The notes under the pieces are model-generated. The model searched no databases, was not told where the DNA came from, and saw only the letters and a list, made by a program, of their open reading frames with translations. From Symbiodinium natans (taxonomy: Eukaryota; Sar; Dinophyceae; Suessiales; Symbiodiniaceae), in the NCBI GenBank assembly GCA_905221605.1, contig CAJNDS010002191.1, positions 195,034-259,033 of the forward strand: DNA of 64,000 nucleotides, written 5' to 3'. Shown piece after piece: positions 48,901 to 60,779 of this stretch (position 1 is the first letter of the stretch; each line of letters opens with the position of its first letter). The translations under genes were made by a program, and so were the position numbers.

Positions 48901-51900
48901 GGATCGCACCAACCAAACTCTGACGCAGAGCCCTGGTCAAAATCTGGCGCGATCCGACCCCCCCTTCTGCAGTCACAGCAAAAGCAGGAAAGAGGGGCGG
49001 TCCGATCGCACCAAATGTTGACACAGAGCTGCTGGTCAAAATTTGGTGCGATACGACCGCCCTTTCTTTCTGCAAGCAAAAGAAGCGAAGCGGGGCGGTC
49101 GGATCGCACCAAATTTTGACGCAGAGCCCCTGGTCAACATCTGGTGCGACCCCACCGCTCCCTTCTGCAGCCCAAGCAAATTTCAGGAAAGCACCTTTAG
49201 GGTTGGAACCATTGAACCCTTTAGACCCTATAGGGTTTTAGAGTTCTGACCTTAAAGGGTTTAGGGTTCATGTTTAAATTCCTAAACCTTAAACCCTTAA
49301 GGTTCCCAATGATTTACGTTCTATGGGTTCGGGTTTATAAGCTTAAAGGTTAACGGTTTAGATTTCATTGCCGGCTTAGGTTTAGATGCCTGCCTGTGGG
49401 CGGCCGGGACTGAGTTTCAGTATCATGAACCCGGCTCGCCTTCGGGAGGCCGGCTCGACTAAATCCAACCTCAAAAAGCATTTTTTCCTGTAAGCCCCTG
49501 CATGCCTTCAACCCGAACGACAAAAGGTTTTCTGTAAACCCTGGTGTGTTTCAAACCTCAAAACAAAAGTTTGCGGCTAAATTTCGCAGAGCAGCCTTCG
49601 GGCAAGATTTGACCAAATCAGGCCGCGCATTTCTCATCGGATACGACGAGCAGTCCGATTTGGCCAAATTTTGCCCAAAGGCTGCCCGGCAAAATTTGGC
49701 TAAATCGGGCTGCTCGTCGTACGCGATGAGAAATGCGCAGCTCGATTTGGCCAAATTTTGCCTGGCAGCCTTCAAGCAAAATTTGGTCAAATCGAGCTGC
49801 GCATTTTTCCTCGCGTACGACGAGCAGCCCGATTTGGCTAAATTTTTCCCGAAGGCTGCCCGGCAACATTTGGCTAAATCGGGCTGCTCGTCGTACGCGA
49901 TGAGAAATGCGTAGCTCGATTTGGCCAAATTTTGCCTGGCAGCCTTCAAGCAAAATTTGGCCAAATCGAGCTGCGCATTTCTCCTCGCGTACGAGGAGCA
50001 GCTCGATTTGGCCAAATTTTGCCCGAAGGCTGCCCGGCAAAATTTGGCCAAATCGGGCTGCTCGTCGTACGCGATGAGAAATGCGTAGCTCGATTTGGCC
50101 AAATTTTGTCTGGCAGCCTTCAAGCAAAATTTGGCCAAATCGAGCTGCGCATTTCTCCTCGCGTACGAGGAGCAGCTCGATTTGGCCAAATTTTGCCCGA
50201 AGGCTGCCCGGCAAAATTTGGCCAAATCGGGCTGCTCGTCGTACGCGATGAGAAATGCGTAGCTCGATTTGGCCAAATTTTGCCTGGCAGCCTTCAAGCA
50301 AAATTTGGCCAAATCGAGCTGCGCATTTCTCCTCGCGTACGAGGAGCAGCTCGATTTGGCCAAATTTTGCCCGAAGGCTGCCCGGCAAAATTTGGCCAAA
50401 TCGGGCTGCTCGTCGTACGCGATGAGAAATGCGTAGCTCGATTTGGCCAAATTTTGCCAGAGTCATGCTTATGCAAACTTGAACCGAAAATCTTAGGCAT
50501 CAGGGCTTGCGATTTAGCGCTTGCGGTGAAAACTTCAACTCAAAATGTTATTATCACAATTATGATAATTGTACTTGGGAGCTTAAAGTTATCATAATTA
50601 TGATAACTCTGCTTGGGGAGCTTAGAGTTATCATAATTATGATAACTCATCTTGGGGAGCCTGTAGTTATCATAATTATGATAACTCAGCTTGGGGAGCC
50701 TAAAGTTATCATAATTATGATAACTCAGCTTGGGGAGCCTGAAGTTATCATAATTATGATAACTCAGCTTGGGGAGCCTAAAGTTATCATAATTATGATA
50801 ATTCAGCTTGGGGAGCCTGAAGTTATCATAATTATGATAACTCGGCTTGGTGCCTAAAGTTATCATAACTATGATAACTCAGGCTAAGGAATGCAATGTT
50901 ATCACAATTATATTAATTAAAAATATCCTGGCGAAATTCTTCTAAAGGCTTGATTTAAATTATTTAAATCATTTAAATGCTCGAAAACGCTTTTCACAAT
51001 TCAAAGAATTTAAGTAATTTAAAACCCTTTGGAGAGCTTTCACAGGAAACCTTAATATTTAAATTAATTTAAATAATTTAAATAAATAAGGCCATTTAAT
51101 TTATTTAAATTATTTAAATCCCCGAAAACCCTTTTGACAATTTAAATAATTTAAATAATTTAAATCCTCTGGAGAGCTTCTCCAGGAAACCCCAATATTT
51201 AAATTAATTTAAATAATTTAAATAATTTAAATAATTTAAATAATTTAAATAATTTAAATAATTTAAATAATTTAAATAGGGCCATTTAATTTATTTAAAT
51301 TATTTAAATCCCCGAAAACCCTTTTGACAATTTAAATAATTTAAATAAATTAAATGGCCCTATTTAAATAATTTAAATTATTTAAATTATTTAAATTATT
51401 TAAATTAATTCAAATATTTGGATTTCCTGGTGAAGTCCTTACAAAGGCTCGATTTAAATTATTTAAATTATTAGATTATTTAAATCCCCGAAAACCCTTT
51501 TGACAATTTAAATATTTAAATAATTTAATTCCTCTGGAGAGCTTCCCCAGGAAACCCCAATATTTAAATTAATTTAAATAATTTAAATAATTTAAATAAT
51601 TTAAATAATTTAAATAGGGCCATTTAATTTATTTAAATTATTTAAATCCCCGAAAACCCTTTTGACAATTTAAATAATTTAAATAAATTAAATGGCCCTA
51701 TTTAAATTATTTAAATTATTTAAATTAATTATAAATATTTGGATTTCCTGGTGAAGTCCTTACAAAGGCTCGATTTAAATTATTTAAATTATTTAAATTA
51801 TTTAAATCCCCGAAAACCCTTTTGACAATTTAAATAATTTAAATAATTTAAATCCTCTGGAGAGCTTCCCCAGGAAACCCCAATATTTAAATTAATTTAA

Positions 51901-53029
51901 ATAATTTAAATAATTTAAATAATTTAAATAATTTAAATAGGGCCATTTAATTTATTTAAATTATTTAAATCCCCGAAAACCCTTTTGACAGTTTAAATAA
52001 TTTAAATAAATTAAATGGCCCTATTTAAATTATTTAAATTATTTAAATTATTTAAATTATTTAAATTATTTGGATTTCCTGGTGAAGTCCTTACAAAGGC
52101 TCGATTTAAATTATTTAAATTATTTAAATTATTTAAATCCCCGAAAACCCTTTTGACAATTTAAATAATTTAAATAATTTAAATCCTCTGGAGAGCTTCC
52201 CCAGGAAACCCCTTTTTTTAAATTAATTTAAATAATTTAAATAATTTAAAAATAATTTAAATAGGGCCATTTAATTTATTTAAATTATTTAAATCCCCGA
52301 AAACCCTTTTGACAATTTAAATAATTTAAATAAATTAAATGGCCCTATTTAAATTATTTAAATTATTTAAATTATTTAAATTATTTAAATTAATTTAAAT
52401 ATTTGGATTTCCTGGTGAAGTCCTTACAAAGGCTCGATTTAAATTATTTAAATTATTCAAATTATTTAAATCCCCGAAAACCCTTTTGACAATTTAAATA
52501 ATTTAAATAATTTAAATCCTCTGGAGAGCTTCCCCAGGAAACCCCAATATTTAAATTAATTTAAATAATTTAAATAATTTAAATAATTTTAATAATTTAA
52601 ATAGGGCCATTTAATTTATTTAAATTATTTAAATACCCGAAAACCCTTCTGACAATTTAAATAATTTAAATCAATTAAATGGCCCTAATTAAATTATTTA
52701 AATTATTTAAATTGTTTAAATTATTTAAATTAATTTAAATATTTGGATTTCTTGGTGAAGTCCTTACAAAGGCTCGATTTAAATTATTTAAATTATTTAA
52801 ATCCCCGAAAACCCTTTTGACAATTTAAATCATTTAAATAAATTAAAGGGCCGTATTTAAATAATTTAAATTATTTAAATTAATTTAAATATTTAGATTT
52901 CTTGGTGAAGTCCTTACAAAGGCTCGATTTAAATTATTTAAATTATTTAAATAATTTAAATTATTTACTTTCACTTTCACATACACAAGCAAGCATAGAA
53001 GCAAAATAGACCCGAAAGGTTTTTCTCTC
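42995..53029. mobile_element. 10-kb TIR element, copy B
   Basis: Direct tandem repeat of copy A at an offset of about 10,053-10,055 bp. It is nearly identical outside the arrays; differences include one extra GT pair near 43,500, a C/T change near 47,642 and unit-number changes in the ATTTAAAT array. It is joined to copy A by a single AT at 42,993-42,994. Confidence 0.8.
44083..45104 (-). CDS. Candidate element-encoded gene, copy B
   Basis: Sequence-identical in translation to 34,028-35,049, including the same frame break. The break therefore predates the duplication, or it is a real intron. Confidence 0.4.
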
Positions 53030-53075
53030 ATATATATATATAATATAATAATATACATATACATATATATGCTCA
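53030..53075. repeat. (AT)n right insertion flank
   Basis: ATATATATATAATATAATA with ATACATAT units, matching the kind of AT microsatellite on the left flank. Confidence 0.85.
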
Positions 53076-53164
53076 CCCCCCTCCCATGACACGCGCCTGT
53101 CGTGGCTGTCATGGAGGGCGTGGGTCAATAGGCGAAGAGTCCACTAGTCAGTCCAAGATTCTCT

Positions 53165-53330
53165 GGCATATATGTCCAAAAGTCCAAAAGTCCAAAAGTC
53201 CAAAAACAAAAACGGACTTTTGGACTTGTAGGCCTGTGGATTTTTGGACTTTGGATTTTTGGACTTTTGGGCTTTGGGACTTTTCGGCCGAAGGCCCTTG
53301 GACCTTTGGACTTTTGGACGTTTAAGCTTG
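53165..53330. repeat. Mirrored GTCCAAAA / TTTTGGAC array
   Basis: Four TCCAAAAG units (53,171-53,205) are followed by about ten GGACTTTTGG-like units (53,214-53,320). The two halves are complementary. Confidence 0.85.
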
Positions 53331-53810
53331 TGGTTTGTTATGCTCAACAACATCTTGTCTCAAGCGCTTCCCGACAAGCACAACATGGCATGTCATATGC
53401 TATGCATTGCTATGCATGCTATGCCCATGCTATGCCTTAAACATGGCCCTCCCCTTAAGGGGGGGGGGGGACCCCAAAATGTTCCCGGTAACATTTCCAG
53501 GTCTCTCGCCGGGCATCTGGGAAAAACATGCCGACCTACCCCACAATCCGTGTAACATTTCAAAGACATGAAAGAGACTGAGAACTAAAGCACGCATGTG
53601 TAGGTCTTTGTGTGGGCAAGACACACAAGCTAAAGTGTTACCAAGCCTGGTGCGGGGGTCCCCTGGTAACATTTCCCCCCCCCCCCCGGAAACATTTCCT
53701 AAAGCAGGGCCATCCTTATACCTATGTTGTGCTTCGTACTTTGAATCGGGTCCATCTGTGGAACTGCAACGTACCACGAAAAAGTATAGGAAAAAGTATG
53801 CAATGGCAGG
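53331..53810. other. Unassigned, ATGCTATGC and GGTAACATTTCC modules
   Basis: (GCTATGCAT)-like repeats at 53,395-53,440, a G-run near 53,459 and two GGTAACATTTCC modules (53,487 and 53,664). No gene called. Confidence 0.5.
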
Positions 53811-53821
53811 TTTGTTTTTTT

Positions 53822-53852
<31 letters not shown>

Positions 53853-53960
53853 ACCCTCTATATATATATATATATGTACATATATAGTACCCCCGCCCCC
53901 ATTGACCTATGCCTTTTCTTTCTTTTCTATCACTCCCCCCGCCCATCCAGTGACCTACCC
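53811..53960. repeat. T-run, G-run, (TA)n, then ATTGACCTAT module
   Basis: T16, G20 and (TA)n followed by CCCCCATTGACCTATGCC. The inverse, GCATAGGTCAATGGGGG, with (TA)n occurs at 55,868-55,970, so these are opposed copies of one dispersed element. Confidence 0.75.
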
Positions 53961-54084
53961 TTTTTCGCCTTGTCTCAATTCACCCAGCTGCACTGCAAGC
54001 AAACTCAGTGTGCTTTGCTACAGAGCGTATTTCCTAGGGCGTAGACTAAAATACAACTAGAATCCGAATACGCGGGACAGTACA

Positions 54085-54215
54085 AAACCAAAATGCCAAA
54101 ACCAAAAAACCAAAAACAAAAACAATAAAACAATTTTCTGAGTTGCGGAAAATTTACCTTTTTGTTTTTTTGGGTTTTGGTTTTTTGTTTTGTGTTTTGG
54201 TATTTTGGCTTCTTG
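54085..54215. repeat. Mirrored CCAAAA / TTTTGG array
   Basis: AAAACCAAAA units (54,085-54,133) face GGTTTTGGTTTTTTG units (54,160-54,210) around an ~27-bp centre. Confidence 0.85.
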
Positions 54216-54249
54216 GTTCGCCTTTACGAGGCAATAACTACGCATGTTT

Positions 54250-54825
54250 AAGTGTGCTTATGCAAATTGTGCTTTTCAGAAATATTATACAAGTGGTCTT
54301 GTTAGTGCTTCAGAAGTATTTGTTTCGTGCTTCGCTTCTATTTCAACTAGTGTTTAGTGCATCTTTTGGTTGTACTCAAGTGTAGGAGACCTTATTCAGC
54401 CATTACTTGGTGCTCTGGTAGCTAAATTCGCATAGATAATGTTTGCCTAGTAAAGGCAACAAAATTATCTAGAAGAAGCATTTGCAATACTTCTCTTGAC
54501 AAAAAGCAGTTATTGCTTAGAATTGTTTGCTTAAAAAGCGACTCCTACTCGTCCAGGGATACTCCAAAACCCTACAATCCAAACTTCAGCAGAGATTCTC
54601 CTGAAAAGCTTGCGCTGTTGGATGTCTTTTTGTATTTGTGAATTTGCTTGTGTATGGCCTTCACTAAGTACTTTTCTAGGATTATTGCGCAATGTTAAGC
54701 TTGCTTATGCAAATTGTGGTTTTCAGACCTAGTATATAAGTGGTCTTTATTGAATACTTCGGAAATCTTTGTTTCATTGTTATGTAAGTCGAACCGCTTC
54801 CATTTCCGTTAGTGTATATTTCGTA
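54250..54825. repeat. Diverged ~450-bp direct repeat
   Basis: TGCTTATGCAAATTGTG(C/G)TTTTCAGA...AAGTGGTCTT occurs at about 54,257 and 54,704 with similar flanks. Confidence 0.65.
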
Positions 54826-55645
54826 TTTTGGTTGAGTACAGTCCTTTAACTAGTATTCACTTGAGTCAAATTGGGCTATTTGCTTAATGATTGCTCGAGT
54901 CGTTAAATTCGCATAGAATGATTATTTCAAACTAAACAATGTTTTATGAATATGGAAACATAAGTTATTTCAGTGGACTTTTCAGATAGTATTTGAATAA
55001 TGCTTTGATTTATGCATTAGCTGCTCAACAAAACATTATATGCCCTTAAAACGCACACTTTGCCATATTTTGGTTGAGTATGGTGTTTATTTCGTATTTT
55101 GGTTGAGTATGGTCCTTTAACTAGTAATCACTTGAGTAACATTGGGCTATTTGCCTAATAATTTCTCTAGTAGTTCAATTCGCATAGAATGATTATTTCA
55201 AAAGGAAAATATTTTCATGAATATGTAAACATAAGGTATTTCAGCGGACTTTTCAGATAGTATCTGATTAATACTTTGCCTGGTACAAACACAATTGCAT
55301 AAATACATTAGTTGCTCAACAAAGCATTTTTTGCCCTTTCAACGCACACTTTGCCATTTTGTGGTTGAGTATGGTGTATATTTCGTATTTTGGTTGAGTT
55401 TGGCCCTTTAAATAGTATTCACTTGAGTCGGCTATTTGCTTAGGAATTACTCTAGTAGATAAATTCGCATAGAATGATTATTTCAAAATATTAAATGTTT
55501 CATGAATATGTAAACATAAGGTACTTCAGTGGACTTTTCAGATAATATTTGATTATACTTTGCCTCGTACAAACACAATTGTATAAATACAGTAGTTGCT
55601 CAACAAAGCATTATTTGCCCCTTGAACGCACAATTTGCATAGAAT
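54826..55645. repeat. AT-rich ~275-bp tandem repeat
   Basis: At least three units marked by TTCGCATAGAATGATTATTT (54,909; 55,180; 55,465), GGACTTTTCAGATA and TTTCGTATTTTGGTTGAGT. No coding signal. Confidence 0.8.
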
Positions 55646-56515
55646 GCTGGCTTATCGGGGTCTGTGAGGTGGGTGTCCCAATAACTGTCCTTCATTACCC
55701 GGTGATTACTACGCGATTTTGGGCCTTCGTTGTTCTTTTTTGTGAAAAAGGCCCAAAAAGGGCAGGTCGGGGGGGGGGGGGGGTGCGTAGCTATATTTCC
55801 GCTTCTTCGGAAAAAAGGGCGTCTCAGATGCCTCATGCTCACCAGCATTTCCGAAAAACACCAAAAACGCATAGGTCAATGGGGGTGGGGTAGCATATAT
55901 GTATATTATATCTATATATACATATAGGGATATATACCTATATACATATATGTATATGAGTATATGTATATGTGTGCAACTGGCGTGCAAGGACTAGCAT
56001 ACCCGAGGGCGCGACGCGCCGGTCACGGTCATCGCGGTCCGCGGCTCTGCCATAACCATAGCCTCTGCTCCAGATCTTACAGATTTTATCTTGTCTCGTA
56101 TTTTGACGGGCCTCCAAAGCCTCGATCTCCTTTGCCTAGCGCGCCGACTCTCGGTTCACGATACAAGTCACAACTCAAAGTCTCAGTTGTCTGACAATCT
56201 CTCGTATCTGACATTGTCACGCAAAATTGTCTCAAGCATTGCTCTGCATTGCTCTGAATCGCCCTGCCTTTTCCCTTGGAGCTGCTCGGGTACATGGCAC
56301 AAGTGGGCTCTCAGCACGGGCACGATGCGGGGCTTTGACGTCTAAGTTGCAGCTCTGCATGTGCAAGGCATGAGAAACTCATCGCAGTGGCGTTGAAAAG
56401 CGGCCTCCAATTGAAGGGCTCGGGGACTACAAGGCCGTTCAGGCCAAAGCATGAGATGAGGCTCCAGTCTCTCCGTGAACAAAAGGAGGCGACGGACGCC
56501 CAAACAAGACTGCTC
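55646..56515. other. Unassigned GC-richer sequence
   Basis: A G-run near 55,771, mirrored GCTTCTTCGG/TTCCGAAAAA scraps, (TA)n near 55,895-55,970, then unique sequence with short frames on both strands. No gene supported. Confidence 0.4.
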
Positions 56516-56519
56516 AATA

Positions 56520-56536
56520 GTTCCTCTCTCTCTCTG

Positions 56537-56568
<32 letters not shown>

Positions 56569-56585
56569 CCCTTCTCTCTCTCGCT
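56520..56585. repeat. (CT)n run
   Basis: A CTCTCTCT microsatellite that generates false RERERE frames on the minus strand. Confidence 0.95.
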
Positions 56586-58020
56586 GAGAAGCATAAATAG
56601 GCAAAGAAGCAAGGGACAGAAATGTTTCTCCTTGCCAGAGGACGCAGGTGCTTCGGGGGTGCTTCGCACAAAGGCCGGTGTGCACAGGTGCACCTCTCGA
56701 TGCACACCAATTGCCAATCCTGGCCAATCTCCTCATCTTCCTCTGTATTTGGTCACTTTGGCCTCGGTTTGCATGACTCATTTGTGACTCTCTAGTGCAA
56801 CTAACTCTATTGCAATTCCCGATCGACTTCTGTAGGAGCGTCTCACACACAAACCGCTCCTACAGGCTCCGATGATATACTTGGAACTGCGTCTATGTGC
56901 ATTTCTACGACACTCAGGCAAGTATAAAGCAGCTGACCAAAGGAACGACCTGACATGCTTTGATAACACTGTTGCATGACATACACACACACACACAAAC
57001 ACTTACAGGTATAGTGGGATTCTACTGAACTCTTTGCCTTGGGCTCAGCTCTGCGTTATCCGATCTCGCTTGGTATGTGGTTCGGTTCACATTTCGCGCT
57101 TGCGCAAGATGTTCGCGGGGCGCTATTCATGATCGGGGGAAAATAGAAAGAAAGAGAGAGAGAGAGAGACCATGACAGGGTAGCCGGACGCCCTGCGACG
57201 CCCTGCGACGCCCTGCGAGCTTTTCCCGTCAAATCGAAAGATTGCAGAAGTGCACATCTGTGCTCTGCAAAGTGTTTTTGGTTCAACGCCGCGCCTTTCG
57301 CGAATCTCAAAAAGGTTCGCGGCACCGGCCCTGGGAGGCTCTTTGCGGCCGACCTCTCACGATGCCTCGTTCGGGCGGAAAGGGCTCTTGGAAAGATATG
57401 GGACCGTGATCACATCGCCAACAGTGCCGAAGATCTCAGTTTGAGATCGCGGGCATGATTCGGATGCAGATGTCCGAAGCAACACGCTATGCTCGGGGTG
57501 AGAAAAACTCAATTGAGAATGCTGATGCGGAAAGAACAGGCAAATTACCAAACAACACAAACCAATACAAACTACACAAACCAACACAAACAACCACAGG
57601 TACGGAGTGTACGGCAGCATGTTCGTCATCGTTGGGGCGCGGATGCTCTGCCCATGGACACGCAAGAACATGGCAGAAGTAAGCCACATGGCTTTTCGGA
57701 AGTGACAGCCCGAAAGCACTGCAAATGATGGTCTGGACCCCTGGTCCGAAATGCGCAATTTGGCAATTGCCTTCCAGATTCCATGGCAGCGAACCAGCCC
57801 CCAGCCGTAGCAGACAGCAGCATCAACAGTAACAGCAACAGCAGCTGCCCCATGTTTGGGTGTGTCCTCCTTGTTACTTGGTTACAACATGCACAGGCTT
57901 GTTGAGCGCATGGTGTTGACCCTGTTGCGCTCAAGAAGTCTACGAAACTTCGGTCCAGCATTCTAGCAGCTTCTAGAACGCTGTCGCCATCCTCTAAGCC
58001 TCAGCACCCACAGTTGTGAC
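56586..58020. other. Unassigned, low-complexity patches
   Basis: (AC)n near 56,982, (GA)n near 57,145, three CGACGCCCTG units (57,186-57,218), ACAAACC-rich 57,550-57,600 and AACAGCAGC-rich near 57,820. Frames exist on both strands and none is supported. Confidence 0.45.
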
Positions 58021-58027
58021 GAAGCTA

Positions 58028-58125
58028 ACCCAAAACAACCAAAACACCCAGAACACCCAGAACACCCAGAACACCCAAAACACCCAAAACGCCCAAAACA
58101 CCCAAATACACCCAAAACACCCAAG
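58028..58125. repeat. AACACCCAG/AACACCCAA minisatellite
   Basis: About ten 9-bp units. The WVFWVF and NTQNTQ frames derive from it. Confidence 0.95.
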
Positions 58126-58344
58126 ACATGCAAGATCATTACCGACAATACAACTTCCTACAACCAGCGGGCTCATGGCTCCTTTGAAAGCGGGTTGCGA
58201 CTGCTGCATGACGGCTACACGTTTGCTTTACGGAATCGGGGCTGCTTCGCTGAGACGTGTGCGGGCCTTGGTAAAAGAGAACTTGCATTGGGAAAAAGAA
58301 TGAAAAAAAAACACAACATCGAGTGTGAGCCCTCTGCAAAGTCA

Positions 58345-58625
58345 CTGGGGGAGGCCTGCTTGGGATGGGAGGTGAACGTGTGCGTCGGGACGAAGTCGCC
58401 CAACTTGAAACCCACCTCGAATGAGTCCGAGGCCGGCCGCTCAAGAGGCTCAAGAAGGTTTCTCGAAAGGCTCTCGAAAGGCTCTCGAAAGGCTCTGGCC
58501 ATTCCTTCATTGATAACGATGGGGACAAATTCCCGGCCGTTGTGTACCTGGAGCAGGGCCCATTCGCCCATTCGCCAATCTGCCGTCACTGCGAGCACCG
58601 CGGAGCACCGCGCAAGTGTGGCCGA
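58345..58625 (-). CDS. Weak coding candidate
   Basis: The minus strand is open and protein-like: LLQVHNGREFVPIVINEGMA, then FREPFESLSRNLLEP and DSFEVGFKLGDFVPTHTF. A 12-bp GGCTCTCGAAAG repeat (58,455-58,495) lies inside. The plus strand is also open. No family recognised. Confidence 0.3.
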
Positions 58626-58699
58626 TCATGGCGGGGATGATCGTGGACTGGCGGCTGAAGACCCGGATCGTCTCCTGAAAGGGGCGCAAAGCATGCAAG

Positions 58700-58745
58700 G
58701 CAACGCAGGCAACACAGGCAACACAGGCAACACAGGCAACACAAA
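58700..58745. repeat. GGCAACACA 9-bp repeat
   Basis: Five tandem units. Confidence 0.9.
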
Positions 58746-59014
58746 ATGGGAGAGAACAAACACAGCGTTTGGACACTCGGCATTTCCACAAAGCTCTCGC
58801 TCTCGCAGCAAAGCACTGGAACTGTGCTCTTCTTTTTGTTGACCGTATCCTTGTTGATGTTTTGTTCTCGGCTCCTTTTTCCCTTCCTTGTTCATGCGCG
58901 TGATCTTGTTCAGCAAGTTGATCGCGATGAAGGGCGGCTTCCTCTGTCACTGGGAACAGAAAAAGAAGAGAGCTGTTGTCAATCCTTTGAACGATCTTCA
59001 AGCTCCCTCCTCCT

Positions 59015-59057
59015 CTCTCCTCTATTTCTCTCCCCGCTCACTGCCCTCCCTCTCTCT

Positions 59058-59093
<36 letters not shown>

Positions 59094-59290
59094 TCTCTCA
59101 CCTTTCCCTCCTCTCGCTCTCCCGTCCCTCCCCTCGCTCTACTCCCCTCTCTCTCCCCTCTCTCCCCTTTCTCTCCCCTTCGCCCCTTTCTCTCCCCTCT
59201 CTCTCCCCTGTCTCTCGCCTCGCTCTCCCCTCTCTCTCCCCTCACTCTCTTCCCCCTCTCTCTCGCTCTCTCCCTTTCTTTCTCTCTTTG
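59015..59290. repeat. CT-rich tract
   Basis: CTCTCCCCT-type polypyrimidine, about 270 bp. All long frames over it are artefacts. Confidence 0.95.
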
Positions 59291-59654
59291 GGGCATGGGG
59301 CAAGCCCCGCGCCAAGGCGCGCCCCTGCTCCACTCCGACTTTTTACACCCCGCTTGGCAGCCGATCTTCGGCTGCAATGGCCCGCCAGCAGGACCTACAT
59401 CGGTCCCCTTCTCGACCCGTCACAAAGCCCCGACCCTATAGCCCCCGCATCACGCATCCCGCGAATCCCCAATGTCCGACTTTCCCAAACCCCCTCCCCA
59501 AGACCTAAACCACGTCCGGAAGCCTCCCGCAGTCAACCTCACACTTCCCCCACACACTACCCGGAAACCGCCCTGGGCCCGACAACCTCGGTTCAACCTC
59601 CTGAAATCAACCTCCCGTTCCCCCACCGCTTACTCCGGCCACTACCCCCTAAGT

Positions 59655-60230
59655 TTGCAAGAACTGGAAACACAAGAGCAAAATGAGCAGAACGAAGAAA
59701 TGAATTGGAGCGAAGAGTTTGATGCCAGCTGGTGGTATGATGATTGGCAAGGCGCGCTGTGTAGTGAAGACGATTGGCAGTACTGGGATGATGCCTCCTG
59801 GTGCAGCCATGCTCGCAACGCTCACAGACAAGCGGGCGAAACACATGGAGGACCTCCACACGGCCAAGGAGGGCCAGACGGAACTGGAGCTCAAGCATTG
59901 AGGCCATGGAGTTGAAGCTCAAATGGGGGGGCGGTGGCTCCGTGAAAAGCACCACGACAGGGGGGTGGACGAAGCGCTCCCAAACAACCAGCGCTCATTT
60001 TGGGAGGCTAGAGGGGGACACGCCTGCGAACGACGTCCTGGAGACAGCGCGTGCGGTGATGAGACAACTACGGGTGGACGTGGACTTGGACCAGATGTTT
60101 GTTCCAGGTGTGCGCAGAGGGTTTGCCCTTATCCCACCGCAGGGAGCCCGAGGGCACGAGACGACGGAGGGGCACCGACGCCGCAACCAAGACTCGATCA
60201 TCAAGGTACGCCAAGCAGACAGCGAAGGGG
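59655..60230 (+). pseudogene. Frame-broken retroelement-like ORF fragment
   Basis: Reading crosses three frames in order: an acidic W/D/Y-rich part (NWSEEFDASWWYDDWQG, EDDWQYWDDASW), then MLATLTDKRAKHMEDLHTAK, then a coil (EAMELKLK) and DTPANDVLETARAVMRQL plus MFVPGVRRGFALIP. Each shift is one base, as expected of decay or indel error. From memory, dinoflagellate retroelement polyproteins have W/D/Y-rich linkers and a FVPGLRRG-like segment, but this was not checked. It is followed by a GA-rich tract instead of endonuclease or RT domains. Confidence 0.45.
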
Positions 60231-60234
60231 GTCC

Positions 60235-60400
60235 CCTCCCCCCCCTCCCCTCCCCTCCTTGGGACTTGAGAGGGAAAAGGAAGAAAGAGAGAGAGAGAGA
60301 GAGATGGAGAAGAGAGGAGAGAGAGAGAGAGAGCTAGAAATGAAAAGGGAGAAAGAGAGAGTACAAGGAAGAGAGAGAACAGAGCAGAAAGAACACGAAC
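60235..60400. repeat. GA-rich tract
   Basis: AGAGAGAG and GGGAGAGAG polypurine. The RERERE frames are artefacts. Confidence 0.95.
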
Positions 60401-60594
60401 AGACGAACACGGCGATGTGCCCTTGCTACGTACACAAAACAGGGGGAGAGCTCTCTGTCTCTCTCTTTCCCTCCTTTCTCGGTACTGAGCCTGGGCATCT
60501 GCTTCTTGGAGATGTCCCGGAGCATGGTCCACCTCTCAGAAAGCATTTCTAAGAAACATGAAAGACATACGAAGAAAAGGCAAGCACTTGAAAA

Positions 60595-60650
60595 CGCACA
60601 CATATACATGCATATACATACATACATACATACATATATATGTATATGTA
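60595..60650. repeat. (ACAT)n/(TATG)n microsatellite
   Basis: ACATACATACAT followed by TATATATGTATATG. Confidence 0.95.
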
Positions 60651-60779
60651 TGGGGCTTAGGGTTTTGGAGTGGGATCTCTAACGAGCAGTAACTACAACG
60701 CACTTTTTCGGCGGTTCAAGGCAAGTAGCGCTCAATGCCTAAATGTTGCGGAGTTACACAATTAGACTCTCCCTATCTA

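Noticed and set aside
57357-57758. Possible membrane protein with a hydrophobic segment
   Set aside because: The hydrophobic run is encoded by the reverse strand of an ACAAACC-rich low-complexity patch, with no supporting homology.
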